This document shows, in pieces, positions 49,869-58,009 of a stretch of 64,000 nucleotides of DNA. A program made the translations under genes and the position numbers. This stretch comes from Piscinibacter sp. HJYY11 (GTDB lineage: Bacteria; Pseudomonadota; Gammaproteobacteria; Burkholderiales; Burkholderiaceae_C): NCBI RefSeq assembly GCF_016735515.1, contig NZ_JAERQZ010000001.1, positions 4,514,746 to 4,578,745 on the forward strand. Reading direction: 5' to 3'. The first letter of the stretch is position 1. Each line of letters opens with the position of its first letter. A model generated the notes under the pieces. The model saw only the letters and a list, made by a program, of their open reading frames with translations, did no database searches and was not told where the DNA came from.

Positions 49869-50846
49869 TCACTCAGCCGACAGGCCGCGCTCCTTGATGA
49901 GCGCGTGCCAGAAGGCGGTCTCTTTCTGCAGGAAGCTGGCGAGTGCAGGGCCATCCGACGGCGTCACTTCCAGGCCGAAGTCTTCGAGCCGCGATTTCAC
50001 CTCGGGCGTGGCGATGGCCTTGTTCATCTCGGCCGTGAGGCGCGAGGTGATGTCGGCCGGCGTGCCCTTCGGGACGAAGAGGCCTTGCCAGGCGGTGACT
50101 TCGAAGTCCTTCACGCCCAGCTCGTCGAGCGTGGGCACGTCGGGCAGCGACGGGATGCGCTTCTTCGACATCACTGCCAGCGCCTTGACCTTGCCACCGC
50201 GGATCTGCGGCAGGCCGGCGGCGGTGTCGAGCACCATCATCGGCACCTGGCCGGAGATCACGTCTTGCACCGCGAGCGCGGTGCCGCGGTAGGGCACGTG
50301 CACCACGAAGCTCTTGGTGCGGTCCTTCAGGAGCTCCATCGCCAGGTGGTGCGGGCTGCCGACGCCCGGTGAGGCGTAGCTGAATTTGCCGGGGTTCTTC
50401 TTGATGTCGTCGAGCAGTTGCTTGCCGGTGGCGAAACCGGCGCTTGGGTTCACGGCCAGGATCAGCGGAAAGCGCGCCATGAAACCCACCGGGACCAGGT
50501 CCTTCGGGTCGTAGGGCAGCTTCTTGTACATGGCGCTGTGGAACACCATCACGCCGTTGTCGCCGGTCACGATGGTGTAGCCGTCGGGGGCTGACTTGGC
50601 CGCGTTGTCGGTGCCGATGATGCCGGCGGCGCCTGGGCGGTTGTCGATCACGAGCGTCTGGCCGAGCTGCTTGCCGAGTTGTGGTGCAAGCTGGCGGGCG
50701 AGGAAGTCGGAGCCGCCGCCGGCGGGGTAGGCCACGACCCAGCGCACGGGTTTGCTCGGCCAGGTGTCGGCGACGGCAAGTCCGGGGGCGACCAGGGCGG
50801 CAAGCGAAGCGAGGCCGAGCAGGCGGCGTGTCAGCGAAGTCTTCAT
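49869..50846 (-). CDS. Bug-family tripartite tricarboxylate transporter receptor
   Basis: 325 residues from ATG 50846. A signal peptide (LLGLASLAALVAPGLAVA) precedes the Bug/TctC fold: WPSKPVRWVVAYPAGGGSDF, VIDNRPGAAGIIGTDNAAK, DGYTIVTGD and YRGTALAVQDVISGQVPMM. Bug receptors bind small carboxylates or amides in the periplasm. No TctA/TctB membrane genes are nearby, as is usual for the many orphan Bug proteins of Burkholderiales. It lies tail-to-tail with the FAD/FeS oxidoreductase, which oxidises a carboxylate-type substrate; a shared substrate is conceivable but unsupported. Confidence 0.9.
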   Translation of the reverse strand: MKTSLTRRLLGLASLAALVAPGLAVADTWPSKPVRWVVAYPAGGGSDFLARQLAPQLGKQLGQTLVIDNRPGAAGIIGTDNAAKSAPDGYTIVTGDNGVMVFHSAMYKKLPYDPKDLVPVGFMARFPLILAVNPSAGFATGKQLLDDIKKNPGKFSYASPGVGSPHHLAMELLKDRTKSFVVHVPYRGTALAVQDVISGQVPMMVLDTAAGLPQIRGGKVKALAVMSKKRIPSLPDVPTLDELGVKDFEVTAWQGLFVPKGTPADITSRLTAEMNKAIATPEVKSRLEDFGLEVTPSDGPALASFLQKETAFWHALIKERGLSAE

Positions 50847-50908
50847 GGCAGGCAAGGCGGTGAGCGAGGGGAGCGGCCATCTTATCGGCGCCCTCGATAA
50901 TCCGCCGC

Positions 50909-51382
50909 ATGTCGCTTCCGTCGAACCCTGTCTCGTTCGTGCCGCCGCCCGGCGCGCTGCCCGCCTGCGAGCTGTGCCAGAAGGCCGGCGGCCTGCTCGT
51001 GTGGGGTAGTGCGGACTGGCGCGTGATCCGGGTCGAGGACGCCGACTTTCCGGCCTTCTACCGCGTGGTGTCGAACCGCCACGTCGGCGAGTTCTCCGAC
51101 CTGCCGATCGAGGCGCGCGAGCGCTGCACGCGGCTCGTGGTGACGGTGGAGCGTGTGCTGCTCGAGCGCGTGGCGCCGACCAAGGTCAACCTCGCTGCGC
51201 TGGGCAATATGGTGCCGCACCTGCACTGGCACGTGGTGGCCCGCTTCGCGTGGGACAGCCACTTCCCGCAGCCCATCTGGGGCCAGCGCCAGCGCGAGGT
51301 CGTGCCGGCAGCGGTGGCGCGGCTCGCGCTCACGCTCGACGCTCTGGATGCGGCCGTCGCCGCTGCGCTCGCCGACGCCTGA
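50909..51382 (+). CDS. HIT family protein
   Basis: 157 residues. The N-terminal CELCQ pair and the triad motif HLHWHVVARF, preceded by NLAALGNMVP, define a HIT protein of a subgroup distinct from HinT. Likely activity is nucleotide hydrolase or transferase; the substrate is unknown. The start is 62 bases from the divergent Bug receptor. The TGA directly abuts the TCA (stop) of the serine hydrolase gene. Confidence 0.87.
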   Translation: MSLPSNPVSFVPPPGALPACELCQKAGGLLVWGSADWRVIRVEDADFPAFYRVVSNRHVGEFSDLPIEARERCTRLVVTVERVLLERVAPTKVNLAALGNMVPHLHWHVVARFAWDSHFPQPIWGQRQREVVPAAVARLALTLDALDAAVAAALADA

Positions 51383-52564
51383 TCAGTGCCCCAGCGCCGC
51401 GTACGCGAGGCGCTTGAACTCGAAGGAGAACGGGTGCCAGAAGCCGTGCTGGCGCTGTGTCATCGCCAGGCCCGCGATGTTGTGCCGCGGGTTGATCCAC
51501 CAGTGCGTGCCGCCGATGCCGCCCCATTCGTACTCGCCCAGGCTTCCCGGCGGGTCGTAGGTGCCCGGTTTGACCGTGATGGCACCGCCGAGGCCGAACA
51601 CCTTGCCGGGCACCGGGCCCACCGTCGGGAAGCGGATCGAGACGCCGTCGGGCAGCTGGTTGCTCATCATCAGCGCGATCGTCTCGGGCTTGAGCAGCGC
51701 CTGGCCGCCCGGCATCAGGCTGCGCATCAGGGCGACCATGTCGGGCAAGGTGGTGACGAGCCCGCCGCCGCCGGACTGGCTGGGCACGGGCACGGTGAAG
51801 GCCTTGGGGTAGGGCCAGGCGTCGTTGCGTGTCAGGCCGGGGATGAGCGGCCTGGCGGGATCGGCACCGCTGTACATCGCGGCCAGGCGCGGAAGGTCGT
51901 GCGCCGGCACGACGAAGCCGGTGTCGACCATGCCCAGCGGGTCGAGCACCTTGGCCTGGAGGTAGTCGCCGAAGCGCTGCTGGCTCACCACCTCGACCAG
52001 TCGGGCCAGCACGTCGCTGGCCACCGAGTATTCCCAGCGTGTGCCAGGCTGGCTTGCGAGCGGCAGGCCCGACAGGGCTTCCATCATGTGCGACAAGGTC
52101 AGCAAGGGCGACAGCACCTGCTTGTCCGAGTAGGCCTTGAAGAGCAGCGTGCCGGGGTCGAGCAGGCCGTAGCTGAGGCCGGAGCTGTGGCTCATCAGCT
52201 GGCGGATGGTGATGGGGCGGGTGGCCGGCTCCGTGTCGGTGAGCGAGGTGGCGTCGGGGCGCAGCACCTGGCGCTTGGCGAGGGCGGGGATGAAGCGCTC
52301 GATCGGGTCGTCGAGCTGGAACTTCCCGGCCTCGTAGAGCTGCAATGCAGCGATCGTGGCGATGAGCTTGGTGTTTGAGAAGGCGCGGAAGATGGTGTTG
52401 TCGCGCATCGGCACGCCGGCTTCCTTGTCGGCCAGGCCGACGTGGTGCACGTCGAGCACGTCCTGCCCGCGCAGCACCGCGCAGGAGACGCCCGCCAGCA
52501 GGTGGCCGTCGACGTAGCGTTTCATGGCGGCATGGAGGGGCTGGAAGTCGCTGGGGGCGGTCAT
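51383..52564 (-). CDS. Beta-lactamase-family serine hydrolase (class C/EstB-like)
   Basis: 393 residues, no signal peptide. Catalytic motif SxxK is SNTK at 63-66, followed by ATIAALQLYEAGKFQLDDPI, the LMSHSSGLSYG segment and the Tyr motif region WEYSVASDVLARLVE. The C-terminal GGIGGTHWWINP is typical of EstB-like esterases rather than of true penicillin-degrading AmpC enzymes. It is a probable cytoplasmic esterase; the substrate is unknown. It is monocistronic and divergent from the DUF971 gene. Confidence 0.87.
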   Translation of the reverse strand: MTAPSDFQPLHAAMKRYVDGHLLAGVSCAVLRGQDVLDVHHVGLADKEAGVPMRDNTIFRAFSNTKLIATIAALQLYEAGKFQLDDPIERFIPALAKRQVLRPDATSLTDTEPATRPITIRQLMSHSSGLSYGLLDPGTLLFKAYSDKQVLSPLLTLSHMMEALSGLPLASQPGTRWEYSVASDVLARLVEVVSQQRFGDYLQAKVLDPLGMVDTGFVVPAHDLPRLAAMYSGADPARPLIPGLTRNDAWPYPKAFTVPVPSQSGGGGLVTTLPDMVALMRSLMPGGQALLKPETIALMMSNQLPDGVSIRFPTVGPVPGKVFGLGGAITVKPGTYDPPGSLGEYEWGGIGGTHWWINPRHNIAGLAMTQRQHGFWHPFSFEFKRLAYAALGH

Positions 52565-52665
52565 GGCAAGTCTTGCAGGAAGGAAAATCTAAGGTGATCA
52601 CCTTATAGCACAGGCGGGGAGTGGGCTGTTCTACACTGCCCTTCCCGAGACCCGCCGACCTGCCC

Positions 52666-53067
52666 ATGCCCGCCCCGCAACCGACCTCCATCACCGTGCA
52701 CCAGCAGTCGCGGGTGCTCGAAGTGGGTTTTGCCGACGGGGAGCAGTTCCGCATCCCGTTCGAGCTGATGCGGGTCTACTCGCCATCGGCCGAGGTCAAG
52801 GGCCACGGCCCGGGTCAGGAGACGCTGCAGACCGGCAAGCGATGGGTCGAGGTGGTGGCCCTGGAGCCAGTGGGCAATTACGCCGTGCAGCCGACCTTTT
52901 CAGACGGCCACAACACAGGCATCTTCTCGTGGGAGTACCTGTACTTCCTGGGCTCGCAGGAGAGCCAGTTGTGGCGCGACTACGAGGAGCGGCTGCGCCA
53001 GGCAGGTGCCGGCCGCGACGACCCGATGCCAACGTCCAGTGGTGCGGGCTGCGGGCATCACCATTGA
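52666..53067 (+). CDS. DUF971 family protein
   Basis: 133 residues from ATG 52666. The domain ([20 protein letters not shown], then [20 protein letters not shown] and [13 protein letters not shown]) is the DUF971/GBBH-like beta fold, which can bind iron in some relatives. The C-terminus ends in a GCGHHH tail that could bind metal. It is followed after 14 bases by ubiE, a pairing I recall from many Burkholderiales, hinting at a role near quinone or iron metabolism. Confidence 0.87.
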   Translation: MPAPQPTSITVHQQSRVLEVGFADGEQFRIPFELMRVYSPSAEVKGHGPGQETLQTGKRWVEVVALEPVGNYAVQPTFSDGHNTGIFSWEYLYFLGSQESQLWRDYEERLRQAGAGRDDPMPTSSGAGCGHHH

Positions 53068-53081
53068 TTGGAGCCAAAACC

Positions 53082-53813
53082 ATGAGCAGCACCCATTTCG
53101 GCTACCAGACCGTCGACGAAAACGAGAAAGCCGGCAAGGTGCGCGGCGTGTTCGATTCCGTGGCCTCGCGCTACGACGTGATGAACGACCTCATGTCGAT
53201 GGGCCTGCACCGCGCCTGGAAGGCCTACACGGTGGCCGTGGCGGCGCTCCGCGAAGGCGACAAGGTGCTCGACATCGCCGGGGGCACCGGCGATCTGGCC
53301 AAGGCGTTCGCCAAGAAGGTGGGCGAGCGCGGCACCGTGGTGCACACCGACATCAACGAGGCGATGCTCCGCCAGGGCCGTGATCGCCTGATCGACAAGG
53401 GGCTCGCATTGCCGACGTCCATCTGCGACGCCGAATCACTGCCGTTTGCCACCGGCAGCTTTGACCTCGTGAGCGTGGCCTTCGGCTTGCGGAACATGAC
53501 CCACAAGGATCGGGCCCTGGCCGAAATGTGCCGCGTGCTGCGCCCCGGTGGCCGCCTGCTGGTGCTCGAGTTTTCGAAAGTCGCCGAGCCGCTGCAGAAG
53601 CCCTACGACTGGTACTCGTTCAAGGTGCTGCCGGTGCTGGGGAAGCTGGTGGCGGGCGACGCCGACAGCTACCGCTACCTGGCCGAGTCGATCCGCATGC
53701 ACCCGGGCCAGCAGGAGCTCAAGGCCATGATGAAGACAGCAGGGTTCGGCCACGTCGACGTGCACAACCTCAGCGCCGGGGTGGTGGCGCTGCACGTCGG
53801 GATCAAGTGCTGA
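53082..53813 (+). CDS. ubiE: Ubiquinone/menaquinone biosynthesis C-methyltransferase
   Basis: 243 residues. The family start [17 protein letters not shown] and [17 protein letters not shown] is followed by the SAM-binding motif [12 protein letters not shown], then [17 protein letters not shown] and [16 protein letters not shown]. UbiE methylates the quinone ring using S-adenosylmethionine. The ubiJ and ubiB genes that I usually recall downstream are absent; instead a convergent polysaccharide gene ends 3 bases away, marking a junction. Confidence 0.96.
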   Translation: MSSTHFGYQTVDENEKAGKVRGVFDSVASRYDVMNDLMSMGLHRAWKAYTVAVAALREGDKVLDIAGGTGDLAKAFAKKVGERGTVVHTDINEAMLRQGRDRLIDKGLALPTSICDAESLPFATGSFDLVSVAFGLRNMTHKDRALAEMCRVLRPGGRLLVLEFSKVAEPLQKPYDWYSFKVLPVLGKLVAGDADSYRYLAESIRMHPGQQELKAMMKTAGFGHVDVHNLSAGVVALHVGIKC

Positions 53814-53816
53814 GGA

Positions 53817-55163
53817 TTATTCGGCCGGCTTGAGCTGCGCCGTGCCGCGGCCGATGCCAAGGTAGTCGAAGCCCAGGTCGCGCATCAGTGCCGGCTCGTA
53901 GAGGTTGCGGCCGTCGAAGATGACGGGCTGCTTGAGAAGGCGCTTGATCTGGTCGAAGTCAGGGCTCTTGAACTCGCGCCATTCGGTGAGGATCAGCAGC
54001 GCATCGGCGCCTTCGAGCGTGGTGGCCACGTTGTCGACGATCTGCAGTGATTTCACGTGCCCCAGCACGCGCTCGGCTTCGTGCGCGGCAACCGGGTCGT
54101 AGGCCACGATGGTGGCGCCGCGCTCGGCGAGGGCCTGGATCACGTCGCGGCTCGGTGCGTCGCGCATGTCGTCGGTGTTGGGCTTGAAGGCCAGGCCCCA
54201 CATCGCGAAGCGGCGGCCGGTGAGGTCGTTGCCGAAACGGGCGACAACCTTCTCGACCAGCACCGTCTTCTGGTGCTGGTTGGCGCGGTCGACGGCGTTG
54301 AGCACCTTCAGGTCGATGCCGTACTCCTTGCCGGTGCGCATCAGCGCGTTCACGTCTTTCGGGAAGCACGAGCCGCCGTAGCCGGTGCCGGCGTAGAGGA
54401 ATTGGTAGCCGATGCGCGGGTCACTGCCGATGCCCTTGCGCACGAGTTCGATGTCTGCGCCGACCTTCTCGGCGAGCAGTGCCAGCTCGTTCATGAAGCT
54501 GATGCGCGTGGCGAGCATCGAGTTGGCGGCGTACTTGGTGAATTCGGCGCTGCGCACGTCCATCACCAGCAGGCGTTCGTGGCTGCGGATGTAGGGCGCG
54601 TAGAGCGCACGCATCAGCAGTACCGAGCGCTCGTCGTCGGCGCCGACCACGATGCGGTCCGGGCGCATGAAGTCTTCGACGGCCGCGCCTTCCTTGAGGA
54701 ATTCGGGGTTGGAGACGACGGCGAAGTCGACCTGCTTGTCGCGCTTGGCGAGTTCTTCCTTGATGGCGGCACGCACCTTGTCTGCGGTGCCGACAGGGAC
54801 GGTGCTCTTGTCGACCACCACCTTGTAGTCGGTCATGTAGCGGCCGATGTTGCGCGCCGCGGCCAGCACGTATTGAAGGTCGGCCGAGCCGTCTTCGTCG
54901 GGCGGTGTGCCGACGCCGATGAACTGCAGCGTGCCGTGGTTGACGGCGAAGGGCACATCGGTCGTGAACTGAAGGCGCCCGGCGCTGACGTTGCGCTGGA
55001 CGACTTCCTTCAGGCCCGGTTCGTAGATCGGGATCCCACCATCGTTGAGCACCTGGATCTTCTTGGCGTCGACGTCGAGGCACACCACGTGGTTGCCCAT
55101 CTCCGACAGGCAGGCGCCCGTGACGAGGCCCACATAGCCCGTCCCGATGATCGTTACTTTCAC
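53817..55163 (-). CDS. ugd: UDP-glucose 6-dehydrogenase
   Basis: 448 residues. The NAD-binding turn is [10 protein letters not shown] at 7-16. The catalytic cysteine is Cys266 in [29 protein letters not shown] and the C-terminal [17 protein letters not shown] complete the family pattern. It oxidises UDP-glucose to UDP-glucuronate, the uronic-acid donor for polysaccharides. It leads the accessory cluster and is divergent from the GT2 gene over 234 bases. Confidence 0.95.
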   Translation of the reverse strand: MKVTIIGTGYVGLVTGACLSEMGNHVVCLDVDAKKIQVLNDGGIPIYEPGLKEVVQRNVSAGRLQFTTDVPFAVNHGTLQFIGVGTPPDEDGSADLQYVLAAARNIGRYMTDYKVVVDKSTVPVGTADKVRAAIKEELAKRDKQVDFAVVSNPEFLKEGAAVEDFMRPDRIVVGADDERSVLLMRALYAPYIRSHERLLVMDVRSAEFTKYAANSMLATRISFMNELALLAEKVGADIELVRKGIGSDPRIGYQFLYAGTGYGGSCFPKDVNALMRTGKEYGIDLKVLNAVDRANQHQKTVLVEKVVARFGNDLTGRRFAMWGLAFKPNTDDMRDAPSRDVIQALAERGATIVAYDPVAAHEAERVLGHVKSLQIVDNVATTLEGADALLILTEWREFKSPDFDQIKRLLKQPVIFDGRNLYEPALMRDLGFDYLGIGRGTAQLKPAE

Positions 55164-55278
55164 TCTTGGTACTCCGCTAGGTTGGGGTCGCGATTGTCGT
55201 GCGCGAAGTCACTGTTTTCGCAGCTTGGAAGTGCAGGAACCGCCCGAGTTGCGGGGGTGCCGCACAGCCTGCGCTGTC

Positions 55279-55284
55279 TACAAT
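55279..55284 (+). promoter_or_regulatory. Candidate -10 element of the GT2 gene
   Basis: TACAAT followed by TTCGAG, 113 bases before the ATG at 55398. It would give a ~105-base leader that contains the palindrome at 55345. Confidence 0.35.
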
Positions 55285-55344
55285 TTCGAGACACCGACTG
55301 TCGCAGGCGATGCGGCATGTTGCCAGCAAGCCCTTGCTGTGACT

Positions 55345-55364
55345 TCCCCCTGTGTACAGGGGGA
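55345..55364. promoter_or_regulatory. 20-bp perfect inverted repeat in the GT2 leader
   Basis: TCCCCCTGT-GT-ACAGGGGGA: nine-base arms that pair exactly around a central GT. It lies 33 bases before the GT2 start codon, downstream of the candidate promoter. It could be a dimeric-protein operator or an RNA hairpin near the ribosome site. It lacks a T-run. Confidence 0.55.
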
Positions 55365-55397
55365 TTCGAGTGTCCACGTCACCCCTTGAAAGCCGCC

Positions 55398-56327
55398 ATG
55401 CGTGAGAAGCCCGCCAAGTACGTGTTGATTTCGCCGTGCCGCAATGAAGCCGACTACATGCGGCAAACGCTCGACACGGTGGTGGCACAGTCGCTGCGTC
55501 CGACCAAGTGGGTGATCGTCGACGACGGCTCGACCGATGAGACGCCGGCGATCCTCGCCGAGTACGCCGGCAAGCACGAGTGGATCGAAATCGTCACGCG
55601 CGCCGACCGTGGGCACCGTGCCGTGGGGCCGGGCGTGGTCGATGCGTTCTACAGCGGCTACGCGGCCATCATTCCCGACGACTACGACTTCGTCTGCAAG
55701 CTTGACCTCGATCTGCGCCTGCCCCCGCGCTACTTCGAGATCCTGATCGAGCGCATGAATGCCAATCCAAGGCTGGGCACTTGCAGCGGCAAGGCCTACC
55801 TCGAAGAAAACGGCGAGTTGATCAGCGAGCGCCATGGCGACGAGAACTCGCTGGGCATGACCAAGTTCTACCGCGTGTCGTGCTTCAAGGACATCGGTGG
55901 CTTCGTGCGGGAAGTCGGCTGGGACGGCATCGACGGCCACAAGTGCCGCATGAAGGGCTGGACAGCCACCAGCTGGGACGAGCCCGAGCTGCGTTTCGTC
56001 CACCTGCGGACCATGGGCGCCAGCCACAAGGGCATCTACACCGGCCGGTTCCGCCAGGGCTATGGCCAGTACTACATGGGCACCGGGCTGCTGTTCCTCA
56101 CGGCCAGCGTCGTGTCCCGCCTTAACCAGAAGCCGTATGTCTTCGGGCAGCTGACCATTCTCTGGGGCTGGATCTACAGCTTCCTGCAGGGCAAGCCGCG
56201 CTACCAGGACCCCGAGTTCCGGGCCTTCCTGCGGGCGTACCAGCGTCGTGCCTTGCTGGTGGGCAAGAAGCGCGCAACGGAAGAATGCGCGCAGACGGCG
56301 TTGCCGGGAAACCCCTCGCTCTCCTGA
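55398..56327 (+). CDS. Family 2 glycosyltransferase
   Basis: 309 residues. The GT-A fold shows LISPCRNEADYM, VDDGSTDET at 41-49, and the metal-binding KLDLDLRLP with Asp103 and Asp105. EVGWDGIDGHKCRMKGW is acceptor-side. Two hydrophobic stretches near the C-terminus (TGLLFLTASVVSRL; LTILWGWIYSFLQG) suggest membrane association. It probably adds a sugar to a lipid-linked or growing polysaccharide. The donor is unknown, but ugd next door suggests uronate-containing products. Confidence 0.88.
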   Translation: MREKPAKYVLISPCRNEADYMRQTLDTVVAQSLRPTKWVIVDDGSTDETPAILAEYAGKHEWIEIVTRADRGHRAVGPGVVDAFYSGYAAIIPDDYDFVCKLDLDLRLPPRYFEILIERMNANPRLGTCSGKAYLEENGELISERHGDENSLGMTKFYRVSCFKDIGGFVREVGWDGIDGHKCRMKGWTATSWDEPELRFVHLRTMGASHKGIYTGRFRQGYGQYYMGTGLLFLTASVVSRLNQKPYVFGQLTILWGWIYSFLQGKPRYQDPEFRAFLRAYQRRALLVGKKRATEECAQTALPGNPSLS

Positions 56328-56574
56328 TTAGCTTCTGAGAAGCGATGTGAGGGCCGGCTTTCGCGGGCCGGGCTCGACTCGAGCTCGTTTACCTCTTGCG
56401 ACAATTGCGCCGCGTGCGTGTCACCGTCCACCCGAATAATGTCAGCCCATAAGCCCTGGGCTGGCGACCCTTCCCGCGAGTCATGACCAAAGTGGTCACG
56501 GTTCGAGGCTGAAAACGCCGGCATGCAATCTGCAACTCGTCCGCGCATCGGGACGGCTGCGAGAAACACAGAAT
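56328..56574 (+). promoter_or_regulatory. Leader region with several inverted repeats before the beta-helix gene
   Basis: 247 non-coding bases. Three perfect inverted repeats are present: GCTTCT-G-AGAAGC (56331-56343, right after the GT2 stop), CAGCCCA-TAAGCCC-TGGGCTG (56443-56463), and TGACCA-AAG-TGGTCA (56484-56498). The first could form a short hairpin at the GT2 mRNA end. The other two are placed for operator or leader-RNA control of the lipoprotein gene. I could not fit a known riboswitch. Confidence 0.5.
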
Positions 56575-57945
56575 ATGACTGCACGCAAAACGGCGCTCAA
56601 GACGACCACGCTTTGGTTCTCGGTTGCTGCTCTCACGTCCCTCGCCGGCTGTGGTGCCGGTGGTGACGTCAACGAAAGCAGCGCGGCTCCGATCCCTCCG
56701 GTCACGTCTCCTGCTCCTCCGCCGACTTCTCCGGCACCTGCACCGGCCCCAGCCCCTGCGCCAGCACCGGCTCCGTCGCCTGCACCGGCCCCGGGGACTG
56801 CGGCCACCTACTACTTCTCCGACTGCCAGACCGGCGCCGCGGCAGGCTGCGTCGCCGGCAACGACGCGAATCCCGGCACGAGCGCTGCTGCCCCGAAACG
56901 CACGCTGACCAGCGTCAACATCAACGCACTGCCGGCCGGCTCGCGCCTTCTGCTGGCCCGCGGCGGTTCCTGGAACCACTCCACGATCCGCCTGGACAAC
57001 CGCAACACCACTGCCGCCGCGCCGCTCACCTTTGACGCCTACGGTACCGGCCCCGCACCCACGCTGCGCGTCGCCGCCTACTTCGGCTTCGAGTTCGGCG
57101 AGTTCGCCAACACCGTCGACGACCGCGGCTATGTCTTCCGCAACCTCAAGCTCGATGGCCTGGGCACCGGTCAGTGGGCTTTCTGGTTGCGCGGCCTGAT
57201 CCGTGACGTGCTGATCGAGAACGTCGAGGTCACTGGCTTCTACACCGCGTTCGAGTTGCAAGGCAATGACCCGATCAGCTTCCTGACGGTGCGCAATTCG
57301 CGGATCCTGCGCAACCGCGGCATGGGGGTCATCGGCACGATGAACGACTCGGTCTTCGAAGGCAACCTGTTCGAAGGCAATGGCAGCGGCGCCCCGACCG
57401 TGCACCCGGTCTACCTGTCCGGTGGCAACCGCAACGTGATCCGCAACAACCAGTTCGTGCGCAACTCGCTGACGAATGGCGTGTGCACCGGCGGCAACGT
57501 GACGGCCCACGGCATGATCAATGGCCTGACGATCGAGGGCAACACCATCGTCCAGGACGCCTCGGCCGATGGCTGCTACGGCATCTCGATGATGCCGGGC
57601 TACAACACCCCCGAAGGGTTCCGCAACCTCGTGGTGCGCAACAACACGGTGGTCAACCTCGGCGGCTGCGGCATCTGCGTCAGCATGGCCCCTGGTGCGG
57701 TGATCGAGGGGAACAAGATCATCCAGGACCAGAACCGCTGGCACCTGGGCATCAGCGTGCAGCTCACCGAACAGCCGAATGACCTGGTCGGCGGCGGCGA
57801 GATCGTTCGCGACAACGTGGGCTGCTACGGAGGGACCAGCAGCGCATCGGGCACGTTCCTGAGCATCCAGACAGCGCTGCAGCTTCTGTTCAACAACGTG
57901 ACGCGCACCGGGGCGGATGCGACCACCGGCGTCTGCGCTCGCTGA
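56575..57945 (+). CDS. Parallel beta-helix lipoprotein in the polysaccharide cluster
   Basis: 456 residues. A lipoprotein signal (LWFSVAALTSLAGC, Cys near 26) is followed by an extended Pro/Ala/Ser linker with PAP repeats (about 45-75). The domain from 80 to the end shows right-handed beta-helix coils: FRNLKLDGLG, VLIENVEVTGFY, LTVRNSRILRNRG, DSVFEGNLFEGNGSG, VIRNNQFVRNS, LTIEGNTIVQD and LVVRNNTVVNLGG. Asn ladders are evident. Pectate-lyase, epimerase or polysaccharide-binding roles are typical for such helices; catalytic residues cannot be assigned. A strong terminator follows. Confidence 0.8.
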   Translation: MTARKTALKTTTLWFSVAALTSLAGCGAGGDVNESSAAPIPPVTSPAPPPTSPAPAPAPAPAPAPAPSPAPAPGTAATYYFSDCQTGAAAGCVAGNDANPGTSAAAPKRTLTSVNINALPAGSRLLLARGGSWNHSTIRLDNRNTTAAAPLTFDAYGTGPAPTLRVAAYFGFEFGEFANTVDDRGYVFRNLKLDGLGTGQWAFWLRGLIRDVLIENVEVTGFYTAFELQGNDPISFLTVRNSRILRNRGMGVIGTMNDSVFEGNLFEGNGSGAPTVHPVYLSGGNRNVIRNNQFVRNSLTNGVCTGGNVTAHGMINGLTIEGNTIVQDASADGCYGISMMPGYNTPEGFRNLVVRNNTVVNLGGCGICVSMAPGAVIEGNKIIQDQNRWHLGISVQLTEQPNDLVGGGEIVRDNVGCYGGTSSASGTFLSIQTALQLLFNNVTRTGADATTGVCAR

Positions 57946-57965
57946 TTCCCTGAACTCTTCCGAGA

Positions 57966-58000
57966 AGCCCCGGGCGTTTCAAGACGCTCGGGGCTTTTTT
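57966..58000 (+). terminator. Rho-independent terminator after the beta-helix gene
   Basis: A 12-bp stem, AGCCCCGGGCGT (57966-57977) with ACGCTCGGGGCT (57984-57995), contains one G-T pair and a 6-base loop TTCAAG. It is followed by six T. It lies 21 bases after the stop codon, and the convergent GT4 gene ends just beyond. Confidence 0.9.
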
Positions 58001-58009
58001 CTTGGGTGC

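Noticed and set aside
56328..56574. Cyclic-di-GMP or other known riboswitch before the beta-helix gene
   Set aside because: The hairpins do not fit the conserved core of any riboswitch class I can recall. They remain listed as plain inverted repeats.
56740..56800. PAP codon repeat read as a tandem-repeat or CRISPR-like element
   Set aside because: The repetition follows codons for a Pro/Ala linker inside a gene, has no spacers and needs no separate explanation.
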